From positions 620,001 through 684,000 of the forward strand of contig NZ_CWKH01000001.1 in the NCBI RefSeq assembly GCF_001245615.1: DNA of 64,000 bases, written 5' to 3'. This document shows positions 9,735-18,398 of this stretch, piece by piece. The stretch is from Mycolicibacterium neworleansense (GTDB lineage: Bacteria > Actinomycetota > Actinomycetes > Mycobacteriales > Mycobacteriaceae). Position numbers and translations under genes: made by a program. Under the pieces are notes generated by a model. That model did not search any database. It saw only the letters and a list, made by a program, of their open reading frames with translations, and had not been told where the DNA came from. Position 1 is the first letter of the stretch, and the number at the start of each line of letters is the position of its first letter.

Positions 9735-9768
9735 TGAGTGTTCTCCTTTACTGGTAACCCGCGGGTTG

Positions 9769-9774
9769 ACGCTA
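9769..9774 (-). promoter_or_regulatory. Candidate -10 element of glnA1
   Basis: On the minus strand the hexamer TAGCGT fits the mycobacterial TANNNT pattern, 35 bases upstream of the glnA1 GTG and 10 bases downstream of the nearest GlnR half-site. A TTGACG that could act as a -35 overlaps the operator, though its 20-base spacing is long, as is usual for an activated promoter. Confidence 0.35.
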
Positions 9775-9784
9775 AGGACACGAT

Positions 9785-9822
9785 GTTGCGCAGTCGTCAA
9801 CCATATGTTGCGCGCAAGTTAC
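9785..9822 (-). promoter_or_regulatory. GlnR operator upstream of glnA1 (four half-sites)
   Basis: On the minus strand four pentamers follow each other at an exact 11-base period: GTAAC (9818-9822), GCAAC (9807-9811), TTGAC (9796-9800) and GCAAC (9785-9789), each separated by six bases. This is the actinobacterial GlnR arrangement gTnAC-n6-GaAAC repeated twice. GlnR is the global nitrogen regulator and activates glnA-type genes under nitrogen limitation. The divergent RDD gene could share it. Confidence 0.75.
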
Positions 9823-9889
9823 GCGATCACCGTTCTTTGTGACGTGAGCTACTGACCGTCACTCGATCGGTCCCGCCTATTCTGGCCCT

Positions 9890-10375
9890 ATGGCGCGCAC
9901 GATGGGAACTTGGCTGTCCGGACCCGGACCTTTCGACGCCGGCGACGGCGAGGACGCCCAGGACGGCCGGGGTAAATACCCTGGTGAGCGCCTCGGCTTG
10001 CCCGAGTCGGGGTCCGGCTCGCTGGCCCGGATGGGCCGCCGGCTCGGTGCGCTCCTGATCGATTGGCTGGTCGCCTACGGGCTGGCCGGTCTGGTGATGG
10101 CCCTTGGTCTGATCTCGTTGCCCATGCTGTCCACGGCCGTGCTGGTGATCTGGATGGTGCTGGGCACGGTCGCGGTGCGGTTGTTCTCGTTCACACCGGG
10201 GCAGCTGGCCGTAGGCCTGGCCGTGGTGCCGGCCGACGGGCGGGACCGGATCGGCATCGTGCGGGCGTTCCTGCGGGTGGTGCTGATCGCATTGGTGATC
10301 CCGCCGCTGGTCTCCGACAGCGATCTGCGGGGTCTGCACGACCGGCTGACGTTCACCGCCGTGGTGCGCCGCTAG
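9890..10375 (+). CDS. RDD family membrane protein
   Basis: A 161-residue protein with a soluble N-terminus of about 45 residues followed by an RDD domain: ARMGRRLGALLIDWLVAYGL (helix 1 with the conserved R and D), a second helix SLPMLSTAVLVIWMVLGTVAV, and a third, VRAFLRVVLIALVIPPLV, ending in LRGLHDRLTFTAVV, the family C-terminal signature. It corresponds to Rv2219A beside glnA1 in M. tuberculosis. Function is unknown; some RDD proteins elsewhere are cation antiporters. It is divergent from glnA1 across the GlnR-like operator. Confidence 0.85.
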   Translation: MARTMGTWLSGPGPFDAGDGEDAQDGRGKYPGERLGLPESGSGSLARMGRRLGALLIDWLVAYGLAGLVMALGLISLPMLSTAVLVIWMVLGTVAVRLFSFTPGQLAVGLAVVPADGRDRIGIVRAFLRVVLIALVIPPLVSDSDLRGLHDRLTFTAVVRR

Positions 10376-10397
10376 GCGCGTTCAGTCGAACCGCGTG

Positions 10398-10445
10398 CGT
10401 AACGCCAGGGCGAAAAAACAGTCGTCAGATCGCCGTGGCGTTACG
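10398..10445. terminator. Long stem-loop between convergent genes
   Basis: CGTAACGCCAGGGCGA (10398-10413) pairs with TCGCCGTGGCGTTACG (10430-10445) over 16 positions with one mismatch, around a 16-base loop. It lies between the convergent RDD and DUF4191 genes, so it most simply acts as a bidirectional terminator. Its length and near-perfect symmetry would also fit a dispersed palindromic repeat; no second copy was seen in the window. Confidence 0.55.
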
Positions 10446-10467
10446 AACGAGGGGTCGGCAGCTGAGA

Positions 10468-11220
10468 TCAGCGCCGGCGCACGGTGCGCTGCACCCCGCG
10501 CATCTTCGCGCCGGCGGGCATCGGGCCCTTGGGCATACCGGCGGGGCCGGTCTTGGTGCCCAGTGCGGCGAGCCGCGATTCGATCGAATCCATCTGCTTG
10601 ACGGTGATGTTGGCCGGCAGCTTGTTCAGGTGGCGCTCCAGCTTGGACAGCGGCACCTCGCCCTCGCCGTTGCCGACCACGATGTCGTAGATCGGAACCT
10701 CGCCGACCAGGCGGGCGGTGCGCTTCTTCTCCTGGGCCAGCAGCGGCTTGACCCGGTTGGCCGAACCCTCGCCAACAAAGATCACGCCGGGCCGGCCGAT
10801 CACGCGGTGCACTGCGTCGAAGTGACCGGTCGCCGCCACGCCGGGGGTGACGCGCCACTTGCCGCGGAGGTTGTCCAGCGCCCAGGCCGCGGCACCGGTC
10901 TGGCCTTCGGCCTTGAGGTACACCGACTTCTGGGCCCGCCGGCCGAAGATGATGAAGGCGACGAGCGCACCCAGCACCACACCCAGCGGGATGAGCGTGT
11001 ACATGGTGAACCCGCCGATGAGCACCCCGGCGACCACGGCGGCAGCGACGATCAGCACGAACGCGCCGATCATGTACGGCAGCAGACGCTTGTCCTCTTT
11101 GCGCTGGATCTGGAATGCCTGCCACAGCTGACTGCGCCGCTGCTTGGAGGCCGCCTTGCGGGCAGCCTTCGCCTCGGCCTTTGCCGCCTTGGTTTCTGCG
11201 GCATTGCGCGTTTTCGCCAT
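10468..11220 (-). CDS. DUF4191 domain membrane protein (Rv2219-like)
   Basis: A 250-residue protein. The first ~35 residues are an Ala/Lys/Arg-rich, probably helical segment. Two transmembrane segments follow: LLPYMIGAFVLIVAAAVVAGVLI and MYTLIPLGVVLGALVAFIIFG. The remainder is a cytosolic domain containing WALDNLRGKWRV and VGEGSANRVKPLLAQEKKR. This is the DUF4191 pattern of actinobacterial membrane proteins of unknown role. The ATG at 11220 is chosen although the frame stays open far upstream, because that extension is shadow sequence of lipA. It lies four bases after lipA, so it is probably the last gene of the lipB-lipA operon. Confidence 0.85.
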   Translation of the reverse strand: MAKTRNAAETKAAKAEAKAARKAASKQRRSQLWQAFQIQRKEDKRLLPYMIGAFVLIVAAAVVAGVLIGGFTMYTLIPLGVVLGALVAFIIFGRRAQKSVYLKAEGQTGAAAWALDNLRGKWRVTPGVAATGHFDAVHRVIGRPGVIFVGEGSANRVKPLLAQEKKRTARLVGEVPIYDIVVGNGEGEVPLSKLERHLNKLPANITVKQMDSIESRLAALGTKTGPAGMPKGPMPAGAKMRGVQRTVRRR

Positions 11221-11224
11221 TACA

Positions 11225-12169
11225 TCAGGATACGGGGGGCTGATCTGCGAACCGAACCCGTGCGGCCTGCGCATAGAGCCTGCCCGCCCGGTAGGACGAC
11301 CGCACCAGTGGTCCGGCCAGCACGCCGGCGAATCCGAGGCCCTCGGCATAGCTCGACAGCTCGACGAACTCATCGGGGTGTACCCAGCGCTCCACTGGAT
11401 GGTGCCGGGGCGACGGCCGCAGGTACTGGGTGATGGTGACGATGTCGCAGCCCGCATCGTGCAGGTCCCGCAGGGCGGTCTGCACCTCGTCGATGGTCTC
11501 GCCCATCCCGAGGATCAGGTTCGACTTGGTGACCAGGCCGAAGTTGCGGGCGGCGGTGATCACCGCCAGGCTGCGGTCGTACCGGAAGGCCGGACGGATC
11601 CGCTTGAAGATGCGCGGTACCGTTTCGACGTTGTGCGCGAACACTTCTGGGCGCGACTCGAACACTTCGGCCAACTGGTCCGGGTTGCCGTTGAAGTCCG
11701 GCGCCAACAACTCGACACCGGTGTTCGGATTCAGCGCATGGATCTGACGGACCGTCTCGGCGTACAGCCAGGCTCCGCCGTCGGGCAGGTCATCACGGGC
11801 CACCCCGGTCACCGTCGAGTACTTCAGCCCCATCGCCTGCACACTCTCGGCGACCCGGCGCGGTTCGTCGCGGTCCAGTTCGGCCGGCTTGCCGGTGTCG
11901 ATCTGGCAGAAATCACACCGGCGGGTGCACTGCTCGCCGCCGATCAGGAACGTGGCTTCCCGGTCCTCCCAGCATTCGAAGATGTTGGGGCAACCGGCCT
12001 CCTCGCACACCGTGTGCAGACCCTCACGGCGCACCAGGCCTTTGAGCGCGGTGTACTCCGGACCCATCTTGGCCCGGGTCTTGATCCACGGTGGCTTGCG
12101 TTCGATGGGGGTCTGCGCATTCCGGACTTCCAGACGCAACAGCTTCCGACCTTCAGGAACCACAGTCAC
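11225..12169 (-). CDS. lipA: Lipoyl synthase LipA
   Basis: A 314-residue radical-SAM enzyme that inserts two sulfur atoms into octanoyl groups on lipoyl domains. Both iron-sulfur cluster motifs are present: the auxiliary-cluster cysteines in [12 protein letters not shown] and the SAM-binding CTRRCDFC. The PPWIK N-terminal segment and the terminal RSSY motif (LVRSSYRAG), whose serine ligates the auxiliary cluster, are also intact. It uses a GTG start at 12169, four bases after lipB. Its product modifies the E2 protein encoded just downstream of lipB's operon partner. Confidence 0.97.
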   Translation of the reverse strand: MTVVPEGRKLLRLEVRNAQTPIERKPPWIKTRAKMGPEYTALKGLVRREGLHTVCEEAGCPNIFECWEDREATFLIGGEQCTRRCDFCQIDTGKPAELDRDEPRRVAESVQAMGLKYSTVTGVARDDLPDGGAWLYAETVRQIHALNPNTGVELLAPDFNGNPDQLAEVFESRPEVFAHNVETVPRIFKRIRPAFRYDRSLAVITAARNFGLVTKSNLILGMGETIDEVQTALRDLHDAGCDIVTITQYLRPSPRHHPVERWVHPDEFVELSSYAEGLGFAGVLAGPLVRSSYRAGRLYAQAARVRFADQPPVS

Positions 12170-12173
12170 CGCT

Positions 12174-12890
12174 TCATCCTACTTTCAGAGCTACTTCCAG
12201 CCGTCCGTCCAGCGCGTCGCTCACGGCGGTGGCGACCCGGTCGGTGACGTCCCCGACGGTGACGCGGCGGCCCAGTTCGGCCGTGAGTGACGTCACCCCG
12301 GCGTCGGCGATTCCGCACGGCACGATCGACGAGTACGCGGACAGGTCACAATCACAGTTCAGCGCGAATCCGTGCAGCGTCGTCGCCCGGGACACCCGGA
12401 TGCCGATCGCCCCGACCTTGCGCGCCGGCCGCAACCCGTCGCCTGGTACCCACACCCCGGAGCGTCCCTCGACCCGCTCGGTCTCCAGGCCGAGATCCGC
12501 GCACACGCTGATGAGTGCTTGCTCAAGGCGCCGAACGAAATTCACCACATCCAACGGCTCGGCCAGCCCGATGATCGGATAGCCCACCAGCTGCCCGGGG
12601 CCGTGCCAGGTGATCTTGCCGCCCCGGTCGGTGTCGACGACGGGGGTGCCGTCCAGCGGACGTTCATGCGGCTCGGTCCGCTTGCCCGCGGTGTAGACGG
12701 CCGGGTGTTCCAGCAGCAACAGGGTGTCGGGCCCACCGGCCACCCGGGCGTCGGCGATCTCGCGCTGCAGCTCCCAGGCGGCTTCGTAATCGAGTGTGCC
12801 CAGGCGCCGCACCTCAAGGGGAGCGGCGGCCGAGCGGATGGATGTCACAGCGTCGACGGTACGCCCCGGCTGCGCGGAGTCCGGGCTCAC
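12174..12890 (-). CDS. lipB: Octanoyl-(acyl-carrier) transferase LipB
   Basis: A 238-residue enzyme that transfers octanoate from acyl carrier protein to lipoyl domains, the first step of lipoate synthesis. The signature [18 protein letters not shown] is present, as are the catalytic lysine in [19 protein letters not shown] and the cysteine in SSIVPCGI. Two GTG starts are possible: 12890, which overlaps the upstream epimerase stop (GTGA), and 12848, which gives an N-terminus closer to that of M. tuberculosis LipB. Neither has a clear ribosome site. Confidence 0.95.
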   Translation of the reverse strand: MSPDSAQPGRTVDAVTSIRSAAAPLEVRRLGTLDYEAAWELQREIADARVAGGPDTLLLLEHPAVYTAGKRTEPHERPLDGTPVVDTDRGGKITWHGPGQLVGYPIIGLAEPLDVVNFVRRLEQALISVCADLGLETERVEGRSGVWVPGDGLRPARKVGAIGIRVSRATTLHGFALNCDCDLSAYSSIVPCGIADAGVTSLTAELGRRVTVGDVTDRVATAVSDALDGRLEVALKVG

Positions 12891-13795
12891 AGGTCTTTGG
12901 GCGCGGTGGCGTAGGCCAGCGCCTCACCGATGGTCTTGTGGTGAAAGACGAAGCCGGCACGTTCCAGTGCGGCAGGGATGGCACGCTGACCCACGAGCAG
13001 CGCTTCGTCGGCGAACTCGCCCAGCAGTGTGCGCAGCGCGAACCCCGGAACCATCGCCGGGGTGGGCCGGTTGAGGGCCCGGCCCAGGGCGGCGGTGAAC
13101 TCGGCGTTGGTCACCGGAGCCGGACCGGTGAGATTGACCGGACCCGAAAGGCTTTCGTTCTCCATCGCGAACAGCACCGCGCGGATCTCGTCCTCCAGGC
13201 TGATCCACGGGATGTACTGCCTGCCGTTGCCCAACCGGGCCCCCAGGCCCAGCGAGAACAACGGCTTGAGCCGGTTCACCATGCCCCCCGACGGGGCCAT
13301 CACAAGCCCGGTGCGCAACAGCGCCACCCGGGACCCGGCTGCGATGGCGGGCGCGGTGGCCGCTTCCCAGTCCGCGCACAGCCCCGCCAGAAAACCGTGG
13401 CCCTGTGGCGCCGACTCCTCGGTCACCCGGTCCCTGGTGTCGCCGTAGTAGCCGACTGCGCTCGCGTTGATCAGCACCGGCACCCCGGCGTCGGCCACGG
13501 CGCCGGCGAGCACCTCGGTGGGGCCGATCCGGCTGTCGCGCAGACTCTGCTTGAAGGCGCCGGACCAACGTTTGTCGCCGACGCCGACGCCGCAGAGATT
13601 CACTACCGCGTCCACGCCGTGCAGTGCGCCGGCGTCGAACTCCCCGGTGTCGGGGTTCCAGAACAGCTCGTCGCCGTTCGATGGTGCCCTGCGTACGATC
13701 CGGAGCACCCGGCGATCGGCGGCGCGCAGCGTTGACACCAGCGCCGAGCCGATCAGACCGGATGATCCCGCTATCGCGATGACGGCATCCGCCAC
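12887..13795 (-). CDS. TIGR01777 (SDR39U1-type) NAD-dependent epimerase
   Basis: A 302-residue extended short-chain dehydrogenase. The dinucleotide-binding turn is [13 protein letters not shown] at the N-terminus. The family features [24 protein letters not shown] and the C-terminal DUF1731-like segment with [28 protein letters not shown] are present. It corresponds to Rv2216 between sucB/dlaT and lipB. The substrate is unknown. It starts at GTG 13795 and its stop overlaps the lipB start. Confidence 0.9.
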   Translation of the reverse strand: MADAVIAIAGSSGLIGSALVSTLRAADRRVLRIVRRAPSNGDELFWNPDTGEFDAGALHGVDAVVNLCGVGVGDKRWSGAFKQSLRDSRIGPTEVLAGAVADAGVPVLINASAVGYYGDTRDRVTEESAPQGHGFLAGLCADWEAATAPAIAAGSRVALLRTGLVMAPSGGMVNRLKPLFSLGLGARLGNGRQYIPWISLEDEIRAVLFAMENESLSGPVNLTGPAPVTNAEFTAALGRALNRPTPAMVPGFALRTLLGEFADEALLVGQRAIPAALERAGFVFHHKTIGEALAYATAPKDL

Positions 13796-13820
13796 AGTGG
13801 GGAGCCCCTCCTAACGGCCC

Positions 13821-15072
13821 TTACAGCCCGAGGTCGGCCTCGAACGCGCCTTCTTCGAGCCTGCGCTTGATGGTGGTCACGAACCGGCCGGCGTCGGCGC
13901 CGTCGATCAGTCGGTGGTCGTAGGTCAGCGGCAGGTAGCAGACCGAGCGCACGCCGATCGATTCATTGCCGTAGTCGTCGGAGATGACCCGCGGCCGCTT
14001 GACGATCGCCCCGGTACCCAGCATCGCCGCCTGCGGCGGCACCAGGATCGGGGTGTCGAACAGCGCCCCCTGGCTGCCGATGTTGGTGATGGTGAACGTG
14101 CCACCGGACAACTCGTCGGGCTTGAGGTTGCCCGACCGGGCCCGCGCCGCGATATCGGAGATGGCCCGCGCCAACCCGCCCAACGACAGATCGCCGGCGT
14201 TGTGGATCACGGGGGAGAGCAGACCCTGGTCGGTATCGACCGCGAAGCCGAGGTGCTCGGCGTCGTAGTAGGTGATCTCCTTGGTGTCCTCGTTGTAGCT
14301 GGCGTTGATGTTCGGGTGGATCTTCAACGCATCGATGACGGCACGGGCGATGAACGGCAGGTAGGTGAGGTTGACACCCTCGCGCTCGGCGAAGTCGGAC
14401 TTCGCCCGGGCCCGCAACGCCACGATCTTGGTCATGTCGACCTCGTGGGTCTGGGTCAGCTGCGCGGTCGCCTGCAGCGATTCGCGTGTCTTCTTCGCGG
14501 TGATCTGGCGAATCCGGTTGGCCTTCTGCGTGGTTCCGCGCAGGTGGGCCAGGGCCGGAGCCGGCGCCGCCGAGGCAGCGGGGGCGGCGGCCTTGGGGGC
14601 CGCAGAGGCGGCCGGTGCCGGTGCCGGAGGTGCCTTCTTGGCCTCGGCCGCGGCGAGCACATCCTGTTTGCGGATGCGACCGCCGACGCCGGTGCCCTTG
14701 ACCTCCGCGAGGTCAACGCCGTTCTCGGCAGCCAGCTTTCGCACCAGCGGGGTGACGTAGGGCGAACCGTCGCCGGCCGCGGCGGTCTCCGCCGCGGGTG
14801 CCCTCCGGGGCCGGTGCCGCCGCGGGAGCCTCGCCCGCGTCGCCGATGACCGCGAGCTCGCCACCGATCTCGACGGTGTCGTCCTCCTGGGCGACGATCT
14901 TCGTCAGCACACCCGCGGCGGGCGACGGGATCTCGGTGTCGACCTTGTCCGTGGACACCTCCAGCAGCGGCTCGTCGAGTTCGACGGTGTCGCCCTCCTG
15001 TTTAAGCCAGCGGGTGACGGTCCCCTCGGTGACGCTCTCACCTAGCGCGGGCATCTGGACGGAGATGGCCAT
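13821..15072 (-). pseudogene. dlaT: Dihydrolipoamide acyltransferase E2 (DlaT/SucB), frame-broken and missing one lipoyl domain
   Basis: The E2 core of the pyruvate dehydrogenase and peroxynitrite-reductase complexes. From the ATG at 15072 (AGGAG nine bases upstream) one frame encodes an intact lipoyl domain with K43 in [10 protein letters not shown], then loses the frame at about 14800-14806 and stops at 14713. The other frame carries the peripheral-subunit-binding domain ([17 protein letters not shown]) and the catalytic domain with the DHRLIDG motif. The span is 3n+1 bases. Even if repaired, the protein would be about 416 residues with one lipoyl domain, whereas M. tuberculosis DlaT has 553 and two. 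Either the assembly collapsed and shifted here, or the gene is really damaged; the E2 is expected to be important, which favours error. Confidence 0.8.
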
Positions 15073-15092
15073 GTGTATTGACTCCTCGGACG

Positions 15093-15104
15093 GTCACTTG
15101 TGAC
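15093..15104. promoter_or_regulatory. Short palindrome in the dlaT upstream region
   Basis: GTCAC-TT-GTGAC at 15093-15104 is an inverted repeat of two 5-base arms about 20 bases upstream of the dlaT start. It could be a regulator half-site pair; no known regulator is assigned. Confidence 0.25.
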
Positions 15105-15128
15105 GACTCGAACTCTGGCTTACCACAG

Positions 15129-15154
15129 CTAGGTGCACTGGGTACGGCACCTAG
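15129..15154. promoter_or_regulatory. Palindromic operator candidate between dlaT and the divergent gene
   Basis: CTAGGTGC (15129-15136) and GCACCTAG (15147-15154) are perfect 8-base inverted arms with a 10-base spacer, so the arms are 18 bases (nearly two helical turns) apart on centre. It lies in the 216-base divergent region between dlaT and the small hypothetical gene. The geometry suits a dimeric transcription factor; it does not match a site known to me. Confidence 0.45.
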
Positions 15155-15288
15155 GTGGATTGTCGGAACCATCCTGTCACTGCAGCACCATTCGCACGCA
15201 CTCAGGGTTGCTCCGGGCTCTGGCACTATCGAGTGAGGGTTTGCAGGGCAGTTCGCTGAACTTCCCCAGAGCTGAGGAGACCGTTCCG

Positions 15289-15642
15289 TTGGGGTTGTTC
15301 GATGCGTTTCGCCGGGGCCGCTCGGCGCGCGGATCCGGCGGCGATGCGCTCGAGGATCTGCGGTATCTGCAGCGCTGGGTGGCCGAGCACGTCGGCGTCG
15401 AGGCCTTCGTGGAGCCCCGCACCACCGTCACCGACGTGACCGTCGTGTTGGTAGCTGCCGACGGGGAATGGACCCGGCGCCGCGCCGGCGGTGAGGCCGG
15501 GGCACGCCGGCTCAGCGACCGGCTGCAGATTCCGGTGTACGACGTCCAGAAGGTGGGATATCCGCAACGGATGCGGGACTTCGATGCGCGCCGGCGCATC
15601 GAACGGGAGCGCGCCGTGCGGCGCGAGCTGGACGACCGCTAG
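15289..15642 (+). CDS. Conserved hypothetical protein
   Basis: A 117-residue protein if started at TTG 15289, which has a GAGGAGA ribosome site about nine bases upstream; the frame is open further upstream to 15133. It begins LGLFDAFRRGRS and ends in a charged helix rich in Arg and Glu (MRDFDARRRIERERAVRRELDDR). The middle (TTVTDVTVVLVAADGEWTRRRAG) looks like an alpha/beta domain. No catalytic motif is recognised. It lies 69 bases before ephD on the same strand. Confidence 0.7.
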   Translation: MGLFDAFRRGRSARGSGGDALEDLRYLQRWVAEHVGVEAFVEPRTTVTDVTVVLVAADGEWTRRRAGGEAGARRLSDRLQIPVYDVQKVGYPQRMRDFDARRRIERERAVRRELDDR

Positions 15643-15711
15643 AGTCGGGGGCAACCGATACCTCCGGTATTGGATACTGTTCGTTACAGGTACCTCGTGG
15701 AGGGGTGGACT

Positions 15712-17448
15712 ATGCAGCGCTTCGTCGTCAGCTCGGACGGAACCCGCATCGCGGTTTACGAACAAGGGGACCGGCAGCGTCCCACGCTGGTGATGGCGCA
15801 CGGCTGGCCGGACTCGCACGTGTTGTGGAACGGCGTCACCGGCGAGCTGGGGGACCGCTTCCACATCGTGCGGTACGACAACCGCGGCGCCGGCGCCTCG
15901 GACGTTCCCAAGCCCGTCGCCGCCTACCGCATGGACCGGTTCGCCGACGACCTGTCCGCGGTGATCGAGGCTGTCAGCCCCGGGCGCCCCGTCCACGTGC
16001 TGGCCCACGACTGGGGCTCGGTGGGTGTGTGGGAGTACCTGAGCCGGCCGGAGGCCGCCGAGCGGGTGGCGTCCTTCACGTCGGTATCCGGACCCAGCAC
16101 CGATCACTACGGCTCCTTCGTGCGCGGCCGGCTGGCCCGCCCCTACCGGCCCATCCGGTTCGCCAAGGCGGTGAACCTCGCCTCGCGGTTCAGCTACTGG
16201 ATCCCGTTCTCGGTTCCCGTCATCGCGCCCGCGCTGATGCGCCGTGGGGCCGCACGCCGGCTGCAGGCCATCGACACCGCGGGCCCCAAATTCCAGTCCG
16301 AGACGCTCGACATCGATGCTGCGAACGGGCTGAAGATCTACCGCGCCAACGCGATTCGCTCTTTCACCACGCTGCGCAGTGACCACTACGTGACCGTGCC
16401 GGTGCAGCTGATCTGCAACGACCACGATCCCGTGGTGCGTGGGCACGGCTACGACGAAGCGTCCAAATGGGTGCCGCTGCTGTGGCGCCGCGACCTCAAG
16501 GCCGGGCACTGGGCCCCGTTCTCGCACTGGCGGGCGATCGCCAACGCGACGGCCGAGTTGATCGATCACATCGAGGGCGCCCCGGCATCGCGGGCGCTGC
16601 GGCGGGCACAGGTCGGCCGATCGCGCGAATATTTCGGCGACACACTGGTTTCGGTGACCGGCGCGGGCAGTGGCATCGGCCGCGCCACCGCGCTGGCATT
16701 CGCAGCCCAAGGCGCTGAAGTCGTCGTCAGCGACATCGATGAGGCCAGCGCCAAATCCACCGCCAACGAGATCGCCGCGCGTGGCGGGGTGGCACATGCC
16801 TACGGGCTCGACGTTTCCGACGCCGAGGCGGTCGAGAGCTTCGTCGAGGACGTGTGCAGCACGCACGGCGTACCCGACGTCGTGGTCAACAACGCCGGAA
16901 TCGGCCACGGCGGCAAGTTCCTCGACACCCCGCCCGAGCAGTACGACCGCGTGCTCGACGTGAACTTCGGGGGAGTCGTCAACTGCTGCAGGTCATTTGC
17001 CCGGCGTCTGGTCGACCGCGGCACCGGCGGCCACATCGTCAACGTGGCCTCGATGGCCGCCTATTCGCCTTCGGCGTCGATGAACGCCTACTCCACCAGC
17101 AAGGCCGCGGTCTTCATGTTCTCCGACTGCCTGCGCGCCGAATTGAGCTCGGCGGGGGTCGGTTTGACCACGATCTGCCCGGGCGTGATCGACACGAACA
17201 TCATCGACACCACTCGCTTCGACGTACCCACCGAGAAGCAGGGCGAGGTCGAGCAGCTGCGCGCCCAGACCAAGAAGGTCTTCGCCGCCCGACGCTACGG
17301 CCCGGACAAGGTGGCCAAGGCGATCGTCGATGCCGTCCGCACGGGCAAGGCTGTCCGCCCGGTCACGCCGGAGGCCTATGCGGCCTACGGGGCGTCGCGC
17401 CTGGTGCCCTCGGCGTTGCGCCGGGCGGCGCGTTCGGGCTCCTTCTAG
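15712..17448 (+). CDS. ephD: EphD-like fusion: alpha/beta hydrolase plus short-chain dehydrogenase
   Basis: A 578-residue two-domain protein. Residues ~1-300 form an epoxide-hydrolase-type alpha/beta hydrolase with the oxyanion HGWPDS, the nucleophile aspartate in AHDWGSVG, and the base histidine in KAGHWAPFSH. Residues ~310-578 form a classical SDR with the cofactor motif VTGAGSGIGRA, NNAGIG, and the catalytic Y-x-x-x-K in NAYSTSKAA. M. tuberculosis EphD (Rv2214c) has the same fusion and has been linked to mycolic-acid metabolism. The ATG at 15712 is preferred (GGAGGGG upstream); an earlier in-frame ATG at 15670 would add 14 residues. Confidence 0.92.
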   Translation: MQRFVVSSDGTRIAVYEQGDRQRPTLVMAHGWPDSHVLWNGVTGELGDRFHIVRYDNRGAGASDVPKPVAAYRMDRFADDLSAVIEAVSPGRPVHVLAHDWGSVGVWEYLSRPEAAERVASFTSVSGPSTDHYGSFVRGRLARPYRPIRFAKAVNLASRFSYWIPFSVPVIAPALMRRGAARRLQAIDTAGPKFQSETLDIDAANGLKIYRANAIRSFTTLRSDHYVTVPVQLICNDHDPVVRGHGYDEASKWVPLLWRRDLKAGHWAPFSHWRAIANATAELIDHIEGAPASRALRRAQVGRSREYFGDTLVSVTGAGSGIGRATALAFAAQGAEVVVSDIDEASAKSTANEIAARGGVAHAYGLDVSDAEAVESFVEDVCSTHGVPDVVVNNAGIGHGGKFLDTPPEQYDRVLDVNFGGVVNCCRSFARRLVDRGTGGHIVNVASMAAYSPSASMNAYSTSKAAVFMFSDCLRAELSSAGVGLTTICPGVIDTNIIDTTRFDVPTEKQGEVEQLRAQTKKVFAARRYGPDKVAKAIVDAVRTGKAVRPVTPEAYAAYGASRLVPSALRRAARSGSF

Positions 17449-17451
17449 CCG

Positions 17452-18396
17452 CTACTGCGGATGCGACGCGAGGTACTCGCGGACCGGTATCGGTGCCGCA
17501 GCGGCGTAACCGATGGGCAGCAGCACATCACCCGCGGTTGAGACGTAGTAGACATCCCAGCGGTAGAACGCGTCGAACGCCGCCGGATCGGCGGCCAGCG
17601 CGGCGGCATAGTCACTGACCGCCCGCACGTACTCGTCGGCGTTGTTGTACCGGAACAGGGCAAGGTCGGGGTCGTTGGCAAAACCGTTGGCGGCCAGGTA
17701 ATAACCGGCCGCCATGATGCTGTCCCGGGGTGAGTGGATGTCGCCGCCCCTGCCGTAGGCGGCAAACGTCGACGGCATGAACTGCATCGGGCCCTGGGCA
17801 CCGGCCGTGCTGTCGCCCCTCACGCTGCCGAAGTGCGTCTCGATCAGATTGATCGCGGCGAGGTAGTTCCAGCCCACGCCGGAGGCGGCCTCGGCATCGC
17901 GGTAGGCGGCCAGCAGCACCTCGGCCGGGACCGGCGGGTTGATGTGCCATGCGGGCAGGGTGTCTTTGGGACGGGACAGCGCGGCCACCTGCCGTCGCGC
18001 ATCGACGTTGAGGTCGTAGAACGCGACGAGCTCGGGTGGGATGCGGGGCCGGATGATCGCGTCCCACTCGGGATGACGGCCGATCGCACGATAGGCCACC
18101 TGCTGGCGGCGGGCCGCCTGCGTGCGCGCGGCATCCGGTGTCGACCGGTCGCGCAGTGCCCGCTCGTCGGCGACGAGATCCTCGGCCAGCCGGCCAGGGT
18201 CGGGGGCCAGGCGCGGTTGCGCGCCGGCCGGGGTGGCCGTCGCGGTGTTCGGGTGCGTCGGCGAGGCCGTCACACTCGGTGAAGCCGGCGGCGGGTCCGA
18301 TGATTCCGAGCAGGCGACGAGCCCGGTGCCCAACGTGAAGCAGATCGCGAGATCGTGCAGGAATCTCGCCGACTTCTTCACGTTGGGCGGGAACAT
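17452..18396 (-). CDS. Lytic transglycosylase-like lipoprotein
   Basis: A 314-residue exported protein. An N-terminal hydrophobic segment ends in the lipobox LVAC, so it is probably lipidated. After a Pro/Thr-rich linker comes an SLT-type lysozyme domain: GVGWNYLAAINLIETHFG carries the catalytic glutamate, with TAGAQGPMQFMPSTF the substrate-groove motif. It should cleave peptidoglycan glycan strands at the cell surface. The ATG at 18396 lies two bases after the pepA stop. Confidence 0.87.
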   Translation of the reverse strand: MFPPNVKKSARFLHDLAICFTLGTGLVACSESSDPPPASPSVTASPTHPNTATATPAGAQPRLAPDPGRLAEDLVADERALRDRSTPDAARTQAARRQQVAYRAIGRHPEWDAIIRPRIPPELVAFYDLNVDARRQVAALSRPKDTLPAWHINPPVPAEVLLAAYRDAEAASGVGWNYLAAINLIETHFGSVRGDSTAGAQGPMQFMPSTFAAYGRGGDIHSPRDSIMAAGYYLAANGFANDPDLALFRYNNADEYVRAVSDYAAALAADPAAFDAFYRWDVYYVSTAGDVLLPIGYAAAAPIPVREYLASHPQ

Positions 18397-18398
18397 GA

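Noticed and set aside
8331..9737. A 468-residue open frame on the plus strand opposite glnA1
   Set aside because: Antisense shadow of glnA1, rich in Val, Arg, Gly and His with no motif.
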